Shown here piece after piece: positions 31,455 to 39,204 of a stretch of 64,000 nt of DNA. The position numbers and the translations under genes are program-made. Positions within the stretch are counted from its first letter, which is position 1. Each line of letters opens with the position of its first letter. The DNA is from Ihuprevotella massiliensis (GTDB lineage Bacteria > Bacteroidota > Bacteroidia > Bacteroidales > Bacteroidaceae): contig LT608321.1 of the NCBI GenBank assembly GCA_900095835.1, forward strand, positions 1,477,085 through 1,541,084, given 5' to 3'. Below the pieces are notes generated by a model, which searched no databases, was not told the origin of the DNA, and saw only the letters and a program-made list of their open reading frames with translations.

Positions 31455-33554
31455 ATGTACTCTCTCCCTCACACCATCACCAAGCGCAATGGGAAGCCTG
31501 AGGCTTTCTCGCTCGACAAAATCAAAAACGCGATTCTCAAAGCAGCTGCCGCAACTGGCACCTCACTCAGCGCCACACAAATGGAGGGGCTCATTCGTCG
31601 TTTGCTCTTCACAGACAACATGAGTGTAGAGGAAATTCAGAACCAAGTGGAAATGGCTCTCATGGCTGAGGGCTTCTTCGCCACTGCAAAGGCATTTATC
31701 GTTTATCGCAATCAGCACACTGAAGATCGCCAAACATTGCAAAAACTCCGCTTCTTGGTGGACTACTGCAACGCCGCCAATGCAGCTACTGGCTCTAAGT
31801 TCGATTCTAACGCCAATGTAGAAAACAAGAACCTGGCGACCCTCATCGGAGAAATTCCCAAGGGCGACTTCATCCGCCTCAACCGTCGTTTGCTCTGCGA
31901 CCGTCTCAAAGAAATGTATGGCAAAGAGGCTGCAGATCGTTACCTCGACTTGCTCAACCACCACTTCATCTACAAGAACGACGAAACGTCTTTGGCAAAC
32001 TACTGTGCCTCTATCACGATGTACCCCTGGTTGCTTAACGGCACGAAGTCCATCGGTGGCAATTCCTCTGCACCTACCAATCTAAAATCTTTCTGCGGCG
32101 GATTTATCAACATGGTCTTCATCGTAAGTTCCATGCTCAGCGGCGCAATTGCAACTGTGGAGTTCTTGATGTATATGAGCCACTTCCTCGAAAAGGAATA
32201 TGGCGAAAACTACCATCTCCGCGCAGAAGAGGTGGTGGATCTCTCACAGCGTCATCGCACCCTCGACAAGGTCATCACAGACTGCTTTGAGCAAATCGTC
32301 TACTCTATCAACCAACCCACTGGAGCGCGCAATTTCCAGTCTGTATTCTGGAACATCTCCTACTACGACCGTCCTTATTTTGAATCGCTCTTTGGAGAAT
32401 TCATCTTCCCCGACGGCTCTCGTCCTCACTGGGAACCACTCTCATGGTTGCAAAAACGCTTCATGAACTGGTTTAATGCCGAACGCACGAAGACCGTTTT
32501 GACTTTCCCTGTGGAAACGATGGCACTGCTCTGCAAAGACGGCGATGTAATCGACAAAGAATATGGCGATTTCACCGCAGAAATGTATGCGAAGGGACAC
32601 TCTTTCTTCACCTATATGAGCGACAACGCCGACTCGCTCGCTAGCTGCTGCCGCCTGCGCAACGAAATCCAAGACAATGGTTTCTCCTACTCCCTCGGAG
32701 CGGGTGGTGTGAGCACAGGTTCTAAGTCTGTATTGACCATCAACATCAACCGTTGTGTGCAACAAGCCACACGCGAAGGTCGCGACTATGTGGAATATCT
32801 CGACAGCATCATCGACCTCATGCACAAGGTGCAAATGGCATACAATGCAAATCTCGACTGGATGCGCGAGCGTGGCTTGCTCCCCCTCTTCGATGCTGGC
32901 TACATCAACATCAAGCGCCAATATCTCACCATTGGTGTGAATGGCATTGTGGAAGCTGCAGAAAGTTTGGGCATCACCATCAGCGACAACGAGGAGTATG
33001 CTAACTTTGTGGAACGCATCCTCTCGCTCATCGAGCACTACAACAAGAAATACCGCACGAAAGACTTGCTCTTCAACTGCGAAATGATTCCTGCCGAAAA
33101 CGTAGGCGTGAAGCATGCACGTTGGGACCGCGAAGATGGCTACTATGTGCCTCGCGATTGCTACAACAGCTACTTCTATGTGGTAGAAAACAAGAACATC
33201 GATCCCATCGAGAAGTTCCGCCTCCACGGGCGTCGCTACATCGACCACCTCACCGGCGGAAGTGCACTGCACTGCAACCTCGAGGAGCACCTTTCCCAAG
33301 CGCAATACCGTCATCTCCTCCGCGTTGCCGCACAAGAGGGCTGCAATTATTTCACGTTCAACATCCCCAATACGCTCTGCAACAGTTGCGGACACATCGA
33401 CAAGCGTTATCTCTCGAAGTGCCCACACTGCGAAAGCCAAGATGTGGACTACCTCACTCGCATCATCGGCTATCTGAAGCGCGTGTCTAACTTCTCTATC
33501 GACCGCCAGCGCGAAGCCGAACGCAGATATTATGCGGTGATGCCTAAGAAATAA
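31455..33554 (+). CDS. nrdD: Anaerobic ribonucleoside-triphosphate reductase
   Basis: 699 residues, full length. An ATP-cone domain lies at the N-terminus (ITKRNGKPEAFSLDKIKNAI, about 8-95). The central catalytic section has NSSAPTNLKSFCGGFINMVF and LNGTKSIGG. A zinc site CNSCGHIDKRYLSKCPHCES is near residues 640-660, and the glycyl-radical loop RIIGYLKRVSNFS follows. It reduces NTPs to dNTPs without oxygen once NrdG has generated the glycyl radical. The activase gene follows at 33747, but a strong hairpin at 33615-33647 separates the two. Confidence 0.95.
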   Translation: MYSLPHTITKRNGKPEAFSLDKIKNAILKAAAATGTSLSATQMEGLIRRLLFTDNMSVEEIQNQVEMALMAEGFFATAKAFIVYRNQHTEDRQTLQKLRFLVDYCNAANAATGSKFDSNANVENKNLATLIGEIPKGDFIRLNRRLLCDRLKEMYGKEAADRYLDLLNHHFIYKNDETSLANYCASITMYPWLLNGTKSIGGNSSAPTNLKSFCGGFINMVFIVSSMLSGAIATVEFLMYMSHFLEKEYGENYHLRAEEVVDLSQRHRTLDKVITDCFEQIVYSINQPTGARNFQSVFWNISYYDRPYFESLFGEFIFPDGSRPHWEPLSWLQKRFMNWFNAERTKTVLTFPVETMALLCKDGDVIDKEYGDFTAEMYAKGHSFFTYMSDNADSLASCCRLRNEIQDNGFSYSLGAGGVSTGSKSVLTININRCVQQATREGRDYVEYLDSIIDLMHKVQMAYNANLDWMRERGLLPLFDAGYINIKRQYLTIGVNGIVEAAESLGITISDNEEYANFVERILSLIEHYNKKYRTKDLLFNCEMIPAENVGVKHARWDREDGYYVPRDCYNSYFYVVENKNIDPIEKFRLHGRRYIDHLTGGSALHCNLEEHLSQAQYRHLLRVAAQEGCNYFTFNIPNTLCNSCGHIDKRYLSKCPHCESQDVDYLTRIIGYLKRVSNFSIDRQREAERRYYAVMPKK

Positions 33555-33614
33555 TTGACCTGTCGTGAAAGACTACTCTTCCTCATCTCACGATGAAGGA
33601 ATTGATTTCCAACA

Positions 33615-33647
33615 AATAAGCCGCGCTCTTTCCTAGCGCGGCTTATT
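33615..33647 (+). terminator. Terminator after nrdD
   Basis: 13-bp perfect stem, AATAAGCCGCGCT 33615-33627 and AGCGCGGCTTATT 33635-33647, 7-base loop, ending in TTATTGTAT. It lies between nrdD and nrdG, so it may set the ratio of enzyme to activase. Confidence 0.7.
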
Positions 33648-33746
33648 GTATAGGAGGACCAGCCTTTTGCCTTGGCAAATCTTCCACTTTTCTCAGACCT
33701 CCCACCCTTTTGCTGGGCTCACCTCTCGCAGTTTCCCCAATATAAG

Positions 33747-34217
33747 ATGCTCAAATACGTCAATCACGACATCGTTTTCCAAGAATTTCCCGACGAAGTC
33801 ACCCTTGCCATCAATCTCTCGCGATGTCCTTGTGCTTGCCCTGGATGTCACAGCACTTATCTGTGGGGAGATAATGGCGAAGAACTCACGCTCGACCGTC
33901 TGCGTGCCTTAGCTGAACACTATGGCACCACTATCACCTGCCTTTCGCTCATGGGAGGCGACAACGACCCACGAAGTGTTTTGGCATTACTAGCCACGAT
34001 TCGGGAAGAATATCCTCACCTCCACACAGGATGGTACAGCGGTCGCGACCAACTGCCTCTTTTTTTCGCGGAATATGTTCCTCCCACCTACGTTAAGATA
34101 GGAGCGTGGCGAGCAGAATTGGGACCTTTGAGCAGCAGTTCCACCAACCAACGACTGTATCGCTATGACATAAACGGTAAAAGCGAAGACATCACCCACC
34201 GATTTTGGAAAAAATGA
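33747..34217 (+). CDS. nrdG: Anaerobic ribonucleotide reductase activating protein (radical SAM)
   Basis: 156 residues from ATG 33747 (MLKYVNHDIVFQEFPDEVTL), preferred to 33672 because this matches the family start and length. Radical-SAM cysteines are in SRCPCACPGCHS (CxxxCxxC, about residues 23-34). SLMGGDNDP and TGWYSGRDQLP follow in the usual order. It cleaves S-adenosylmethionine to place the glycyl radical on NrdD. Directly downstream of nrdD. Confidence 0.9.
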   Translation: MLKYVNHDIVFQEFPDEVTLAINLSRCPCACPGCHSTYLWGDNGEELTLDRLRALAEHYGTTITCLSLMGGDNDPRSVLALLATIREEYPHLHTGWYSGRDQLPLFFAEYVPPTYVKIGAWRAELGPLSSSSTNQRLYRYDINGKSEDITHRFWKK

Positions 34218-34300
34218 GCAGAAGTATCCCTATGTGAGTGGAGGTAAATGGTCTATTCTCTCACCACTCGACGCACACGCTAACCAACAAACGGAAAAAG

Positions 34301-34367
34301 ACAAGCGATGCTTGAAGAAGTTGGCATCTGGAATCCTATCCAGACCTCATCTTCAAACATCGCTTGT
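34301..34367. terminator. Long hairpin between nrdG and CYTH genes
   Basis: An 18-base arm at 34301-34318 (ACAAGCGATGCTTGAAGA) pairs with 34350-34367 apart from one G-T wobble. A second perfect 6-bp stem (TCTGGA 34327-34332, TCCAGA 34339-34344) sits inside. It lies between convergent genes, so it is probably a bidirectional terminator. Confidence 0.6.
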
Positions 34368-34392
34368 TTGCGCTTCATTGTAGAATAGCGTT

Positions 34393-34872
34393 CTATTTCT
34401 CAATGTGCCACTTGCAATAAGGGACTTTGGTGAGCTGACTATTATAGTAACGTCTGTCGCCCGTCACTTCTTGCCCTAACCAATCGGGCTTTTCAAAAAC
34501 AGCATCGGCAGTGGGAAGTTCGATTTCTGCCACGACCAAACCCGCATTGTCACCATGGAACTCATCAACTTCAAAGGTAAATTCGCCACACGGCACGAGC
34601 CAGCGCGTCTTGTCGATGATACCCGGCAGACACAAGGGAAGGAGTAATTCGACCTCTTCGAGGGTGATTTCTTTTTCCCACTCCAAGCGCGAAAGACCAT
34701 TGTCGGTGGAAGCGCCTTTGATGGTGAGGTATCCACAATCTCCCCAACGACGGATGCGCACGGTACGACCAGTGTCTACCGAAAGATAGCCTTGTGTGAT
34801 GCGCACTTGGCGAGTAGCAGCGGACTGATAGTCGCCAACGACTAAGAATTTACGTTCTATTTCGAGAGCCAT
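34393..34872 (-). CDS. CYTH domain protein (inorganic triphosphatase-like)
   Basis: 159 residues forming one CYTH domain: the naming motif EIERKFLV at residues 4-11, ITQGYLSVDTGRTVRIRRWGDCGYLTIKG with the basic residues of the tunnel, LSRLEWEKEI, and FEVDEFHGDNAGLVVAEIEL with the metal-binding acidic residues. Small single-domain members usually hydrolyse inorganic triphosphate. No operon partner. I see no clear promoter in the 169 bases before it. Confidence 0.88.
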   Translation of the reverse strand: MALEIERKFLVVGDYQSAATRQVRITQGYLSVDTGRTVRIRRWGDCGYLTIKGASTDNGLSRLEWEKEITLEEVELLLPLCLPGIIDKTRWLVPCGEFTFEVDEFHGDNAGLVVAEIELPTADAVFEKPDWLGQEVTGDRRYYNSQLTKVPYCKWHIEK

Positions 34873-35041
34873 AAGCAGAAATAATCATGTAGTCAAAAAG
34901 AAAGGGGCAGAATGAGAGAGAAACCGCTTACCTTTTACATCGCGCGCAAGCGTACGCAAGAGGGCGTTTATTCCACGAAACAAACCGCTCCTTCCCGGCA
35001 ACTATCCGCAATGGATGTGACGATGAAGGAGCAGTTGCATA

Positions 35042-36157
35042 TTACTCTGGATTTTCCGCAAATTCCATGAGGTACGCTTTGATGAAACCGTCGATTTTGC
35101 CATCCATCACACCATTCACATCGGAAGTTTGGAAGTTGGTGCGGTGGTCTTTCACACGACGATCATCGAAGACATAGGAGCGAATTTGCGAGCCCCATTC
35201 GATTTTCTTCTTACCAGCTTCAATCTTAGCTTGCGCTGCCTTGCGCTTTTGCAGTTCGCGGTCGTAGAGTTGAGAGCGGAGCAAACGCATCGCATTCTCA
35301 CGGTTTTCCAACTGCTTACGACTCTCGGTGTTTTCGATGAGGATTTCTTCCTCTTCGCCCGTTTCGGGGTCGACATATTGATAGCGCAGACGCACACCGG
35401 TCTCCACCTTATTGACGTTCTGACCACCAGCACCGCCAGAACGGAAGAGGTCCCAACTGATTTTGGAGGGATCTACATAAACTTCAATCGTGTCGTCCAC
35501 CAAAGGAGTGACGAAAACGGAGGCAAAGGAGGTCATGCGCTTGCCTTGGGCATTGTATGGACTCACACGTACCAAACGATGCACACCATTTTCGCTCTTG
35601 AGGAAGCCATAAGCCATATCGCCTTCCACCTCGAAAGTCACGGTCTTGATGCCGGCTTCATCGCCATCTTGAAGGTTAGCGATGGTGGTTTTGTAGCCAT
35701 TCGCCTCAGCATAGCGGAGATACATGCGCATGAGCATAGAAGCCCAGTCTTGCGCCTCTGTGCCGCCAGCACCAGAATTGATTTTGACGACGCACGACAT
35801 CGCATCTTCCTCTTGGCGAAGCATATTCTTCAACTCCAAATCTTCGATAGACGTCAGCGCACGAGTGTAAGCCTCATCCACTTCCTCTTCAGTCACCATC
35901 TCGTCTTTGTAGAACTCAAAAGCCAACTGCAATTCATCTGTCATAGACTTAGCTTCTTTGTAGCCATTGATCCACTTTTCTAGCCCTTTCACGAGCTTCA
36001 TTTGTTCCTCAGCGCGAGCGCGGTCGTCCCAAAACGATGGATCTTGGGTACGAATTTGCTCCTCGGAAAGCTGCATCGTCTTAGCGTCGATGTCGAGATA
36101 GCGATGGAGCTGCTCCACACGGTCTTGGAGAGCTTTGAGTTGTTCTGCAGTGATCAT
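35042..36157 (-). CDS. prfB: Peptide chain release factor 2
   Basis: 371 residues. The catalytic GGQ is at 244-246 (RSGGAGGQNVNKVE), with the class I release factor layout and IRSYVFDDRRVKDHRT at the C-terminus. The stop-codon tripeptide position reads SPY (199-201, VRVSPYNAQGKRMTSF) rather than SPF. The usual autoregulatory TGA frameshift near codon 25 is absent: the site reads TAT CTC GAC, so the gene is one continuous frame. It releases peptides at UAA/UGA. It lies 73 bases downstream of hisS with its own promoter. Confidence 0.93.
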   Translation of the reverse strand: MITAEQLKALQDRVEQLHRYLDIDAKTMQLSEEQIRTQDPSFWDDRARAEEQMKLVKGLEKWINGYKEAKSMTDELQLAFEFYKDEMVTEEEVDEAYTRALTSIEDLELKNMLRQEEDAMSCVVKINSGAGGTEAQDWASMLMRMYLRYAEANGYKTTIANLQDGDEAGIKTVTFEVEGDMAYGFLKSENGVHRLVRVSPYNAQGKRMTSFASVFVTPLVDDTIEVYVDPSKISWDLFRSGGAGGQNVNKVETGVRLRYQYVDPETGEEEEILIENTESRKQLENRENAMRLLRSQLYDRELQKRKAAQAKIEAGKKKIEWGSQIRSYVFDDRRVKDHRTNFQTSDVNGVMDGKIDGFIKAYLMEFAENPE

Positions 36158-36176
36158 GCAATATCTTGTGCCAATT

Positions 36177-36216
36177 GTCGCTGCAAAGGTAAAGAGTTCT
36201 CCCTTGCAGCGACAAA
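36177..36216 (-). promoter_or_regulatory. prfB promoter inside an inverted repeat
   Basis: On the - strand TTTG (36216-36213), 21-base spacer, TACCTTTG (36191-36184). The region is also framed by a perfect 10-bp inverted repeat, GTCGCTGCAA 36177-36186 and TTGCAGCGAC 36204-36213. The repeat may terminate hisS transcripts or bind a regulator over the promoter. Confidence 0.5.
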
Positions 36217-36230
36217 GATTAGGTTTGAAA

Positions 36231-37595
36231 TTATTGAGCTTGAATGAGCTGAATGAGTTGTTCGAGCGACACTTGTTGCTGTTCGCCCGTAGTCATATTC
36301 TTGAGCGCGATGAGATTTTGCTCCATTTCGCTTTCTCCCACGAGAGCGACGAAGGGGATTTGACGAGCGTTAGCATAGTTCATCTGTTTCTTCATCTTCG
36401 TTGCATCGGGGAACACCTCGGTGGCAATGCCTGCTTCGCGAGTGGCGCGTGCCAACTTCAAGCAGTGTGCTGCTTCCTTTTCACCGAAATTGATGAAGAG
36501 AAGGTCGACACTTGCTGCGGTGGTAGCAGGATAGAGTTCGAGCTGATTGAGTACATCGTAGATGCGGTCGGCACCAAAAGAGATGCCCACGCCAGAAAGT
36601 CCGGGAAGACCGAAGATGCCCGTGAGGTTGTCGTAGCGACCACCGCCCGTGATAGAACCGATTTCTACGTCGAGAGCTTTCACCTCAAAGATGCAACCGG
36701 TGTAGTAGTTCAAACCACGAGCAAGGGTGAGGTCGAGTTCAAGGACATTTTTCAAAGAACCGTCAAGTGCATTGAGCACAAACTCGAGTTCATCGCAACC
36801 CTTCAAGCCCACTTCGCTCGCAGCTAACACTTGGCGCATGGTAGCGATTTTCTCTGTATTTGAGCCAGAGAGAGAAATGATGGGCTGGAGTGTTTCCACT
36901 TGTGCGGCAGAGAGTCCGGCAGCCTTCAATTCTTCATTCACCTTGTCGAGACCAATCTTGTCGAGTTTGTCGATGGCTACAGTAATATCAATGATTTTAT
37001 CTGCTGCACCTAGCACTTCTGCTATACCCGTGAGGAGCTTGCGGTTGTTGATTTTAATGGCAACACGGATGCCAAATCGTGTGAACACTTCATCCACAAT
37101 CTGCATCAATTCCACCTCGTTGAGGAGAGAATCGCTACCCACTACGTCGGCATCGCACTGATAAAATTCGCGATACCGTCCTTTCTGCGGACGGTCGGCG
37201 CGCCATACGGGTTGGATTTGGAAGCGTTTGAAGGGAAGCTGGAGTTCCTCGCGGTGTTGCACCACATAGCGTGCGAAAGGCACGGTGAGGTCGTAGCGCA
37301 AACCTTTCTCACAAAACTTGGCAGCGAGGGCTGCTGCGGAGTCGGCTTCATATTGCTCAGTAGAAACAGAACGCGTGAAGTCACCGCTATTGAGAATTTT
37401 AAAGAGGAGTTTATCGCCTTCTTCGCCATATTTGCCCATCAGGGTGGAGAGATTCTCCATGGCAGGCGTTTCGATTTGCGAAAATCCGTAAAGACGATAG
37501 ACACTACGGATAGTGTCGAAGATATAGTTGCGGCGTGCCATCTCGACAAAGCCGAAATCGCGGGTACCTTTAGGAATCGAGGGTTTCTGTGCCAT
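36231..37595 (-). CDS. hisS: Histidyl-tRNA synthetase
   Basis: 454 residues, class II synthetase. [40 protein letters not shown] at the N-terminus (motif 1), [23 protein letters not shown] (motif 2), the His-specific [15 protein letters not shown], and GGGRYDNL...[10 protein letters not shown] (motif 3). The C-terminal anticodon-binding domain is [15 protein letters not shown]... ending [10 protein letters not shown]. It charges tRNA-His. A 7-base repeat array lies 5 bases upstream of the start. Confidence 0.95.
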   Translation of the reverse strand: MAQKPSIPKGTRDFGFVEMARRNYIFDTIRSVYRLYGFSQIETPAMENLSTLMGKYGEEGDKLLFKILNSGDFTRSVSTEQYEADSAAALAAKFCEKGLRYDLTVPFARYVVQHREELQLPFKRFQIQPVWRADRPQKGRYREFYQCDADVVGSDSLLNEVELMQIVDEVFTRFGIRVAIKINNRKLLTGIAEVLGAADKIIDITVAIDKLDKIGLDKVNEELKAAGLSAAQVETLQPIISLSGSNTEKIATMRQVLAASEVGLKGCDELEFVLNALDGSLKNVLELDLTLARGLNYYTGCIFEVKALDVEIGSITGGGRYDNLTGIFGLPGLSGVGISFGADRIYDVLNQLELYPATTAASVDLLFINFGEKEAAHCLKLARATREAGIATEVFPDATKMKKQMNYANARQIPFVALVGESEMEQNLIALKNMTTGEQQQVSLEQLIQLIQAQ

Positions 37596-37599
37596 AATA

Positions 37600-37620
37600 T
37601 ATTTAGGCGTTAGTCATTAG
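37600..37620. repeat. 7-base tandem repeat, 3 units, upstream of hisS
   Basis: Units TATTTAG, GCGTTAG, TCATTAG, beginning 5 bases before the hisS ATG. This is a host copy of the repeat seen before prophage genes. Confidence 0.7.
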
Positions 37621-37779
37621 AAATGCGACATTACGAGAGAGCGCAGTTCTTGTTATCTTTAACTCCGCTATGCTCGTGTCTGTATTGCACCAGTCTTTAG
37701 AGCGAGGTATTGCAACGAAAGTCTGAACATCAACCAAAGTTTCGACTCCTATTGCTGCCGCCTAAAGGTAGGGCGCACT

Positions 37780-38919
37780 TTATTTTGCGTCTTTTACCAA
37801 GAAAATCTGCGTGGGAAGGTGGTCGGAATAACCATTGAGCCATACACCACCAGCAGTGGTGCGCTTAGGAGTGCCCTTATATTTACCTTCCTGCTGAAGA
37901 AGATAGTCGCGCGAGAACACAGCATTGGTGAGCAGATGCAAGCGCTCAGGCTGAGACTTATCGAGAAGACCAGCAGAGAAGATGATTTGATCAAAGAGAT
38001 TCCACTTGCCACGATAGTAAAGCGTACCAATGCCTTTGTTGTAAAGCATATCCCACCAAGGATTGTACAAATCGTCGGGCGAAGTGATGTCCGACTCCTT
38101 ATGCTTGGCTCCGAGTGATTCGGGAGCATCTACTGAGGCATTGTTGGGATCGTCGTTAAGGTCGCCCATAATGACGATGCGCGCACCAGGATCTTGTGCC
38201 AAGAGTGCTTCTTTCAGTTTGCGCACTTGATAACCAGCACGCTCACGTACAGGACTTTGCGCACCACGAGAGGGCCAGTGATTGACAATGAAATAGAATT
38301 TTTCTCCCCCTAATTTACCGCCCACAGTGAGGAAACCGCGGGTGATGTAGGTGGTATCGCCAATGAGTTCACCATTCTTGTTGGAATAGGGCTGAATCTT
38401 GCCATCTGCTCCCTGATAGAAGCCCAAATCGACATTGGGCTGAAGAGAATCGCGATAAACGAAAGGTATGAGCATCGCGCTTTCAAGGTGGAAAGCTTTA
38501 GGGTTGTAAAGGAGGGCTACATCAATGCCACGACGGTCGGGACCTTCAAAATGAATGGCTTTATAGCCACGCTTTGCCAAACTAGGTTGCTGAAGAAGAT
38601 CGCTGAGCACTCGTGCATTCTCCACCTCACTCAAACCCACTACGGCTGCGCCAGCAGGACATTGGGTAGTTCCCACCTCAGTGCACAGTTCGCTGATGAC
38701 CTGTGCCATATTGCGGAGCTTAGACTGATACTTATTTTCTGTCCATTGGTAAGATCCTGTGGGAAGAAAGTCGTAGTCTTTTTTTCCAGCATCGTGATTG
38801 GTGTCGAAAAGGTTTTCTACATTGTAGAAAGCCACTCCATAGAGTAGCTTCTTTTGTGCCGCAGTGCTGAGCTGTCCTGCAAAGATGAGGACAAAAAGAG
38901 CCAATATAAATTGCTTCAT
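37780..38919 (-). CDS. Secreted endonuclease/exonuclease/phosphatase family protein
   Basis: 379 residues from ATG 38919, chosen for its signal peptide (MKQFILALFVLIFAGQLSTAAQ); the longer frame to 39270 is non-coding in look. The EEP fold is visible: VAFYNVENLFDTNHD (metal-binding Asn/Glu), VVGLSEVENARVLSDL, DRRGIDVALLYN, FYFIVNHWPSRGAQSP, IVIMGDLNDDPNNASVD and a final GYSDHLPTQI with the catalytic Asp-His pair. It is likely a metal-dependent nuclease or phosphodiesterase working outside the cytoplasm. It is divergent from the TonB-type/DUF5689/NUC1 operon, suggesting joint use on nucleic acids. Confidence 0.85.
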   Translation of the reverse strand: MKQFILALFVLIFAGQLSTAAQKKLLYGVAFYNVENLFDTNHDAGKKDYDFLPTGSYQWTENKYQSKLRNMAQVISELCTEVGTTQCPAGAAVVGLSEVENARVLSDLLQQPSLAKRGYKAIHFEGPDRRGIDVALLYNPKAFHLESAMLIPFVYRDSLQPNVDLGFYQGADGKIQPYSNKNGELIGDTTYITRGFLTVGGKLGGEKFYFIVNHWPSRGAQSPVRERAGYQVRKLKEALLAQDPGARIVIMGDLNDDPNNASVDAPESLGAKHKESDITSPDDLYNPWWDMLYNKGIGTLYYRGKWNLFDQIIFSAGLLDKSQPERLHLLTNAVFSRDYLLQQEGKYKGTPKRTTAGGVWLNGYSDHLPTQIFLVKDAK

Positions 38920-38946
38920 TGTGAAGTAAAGGAATAGATTACGCAG

Positions 38947-38954
38947 CAAAATTA
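38947..38954 (-). promoter_or_regulatory. -7 box of the EEP nuclease gene
   Basis: TAATTTTG on the - strand, about 28 bases before the ATG at 38919, so the leader is short. No clear TTGG or TTTG upstream. Confidence 0.45.
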
Positions 38955-39072
38955 CGCAAGATTGTTGGAACACACGCAGTTTGCAGGCTCCGAAATTACT
39001 GAAAATCTGAGGAAACATTAAAAAACGCCTTATTAAAGTGCGAAATATGAGCAGAGAGCCTGCCAATATCGC

Positions 39073-39089
39073 TTTTTTTTTTATCTTTG
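39073..39089 (+). promoter_or_regulatory. -7 box with preceding 10-T tract, TonB-type operon
   Basis: Ten T's (39073-39082) run directly into TATCTTTG (39082-39089), the best -7 box for the operon starting at 39205. The tract lies in the spacer, so its length would set -33 to -7 spacing. Confidence 0.5.
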
Positions 39090-39204
39090 CCCTATACATT
39101 TTTCGCTGCACCTCGCAGTTTTTTTCAACGAGAAGCGCCCCTAGATGGTGGTTATTTCTCGAGATATAGCAAAGACAAACCTCACAATTTACCCTCCCCA
39201 CTAC

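Noticed and set aside
32442-33440. Long - strand open frame of 332 codons
   Set aside because: Antisense shadow of nrdD.
35129-35983. + strand open frame of 284 codons
   Set aside because: Antisense shadow of prfB.
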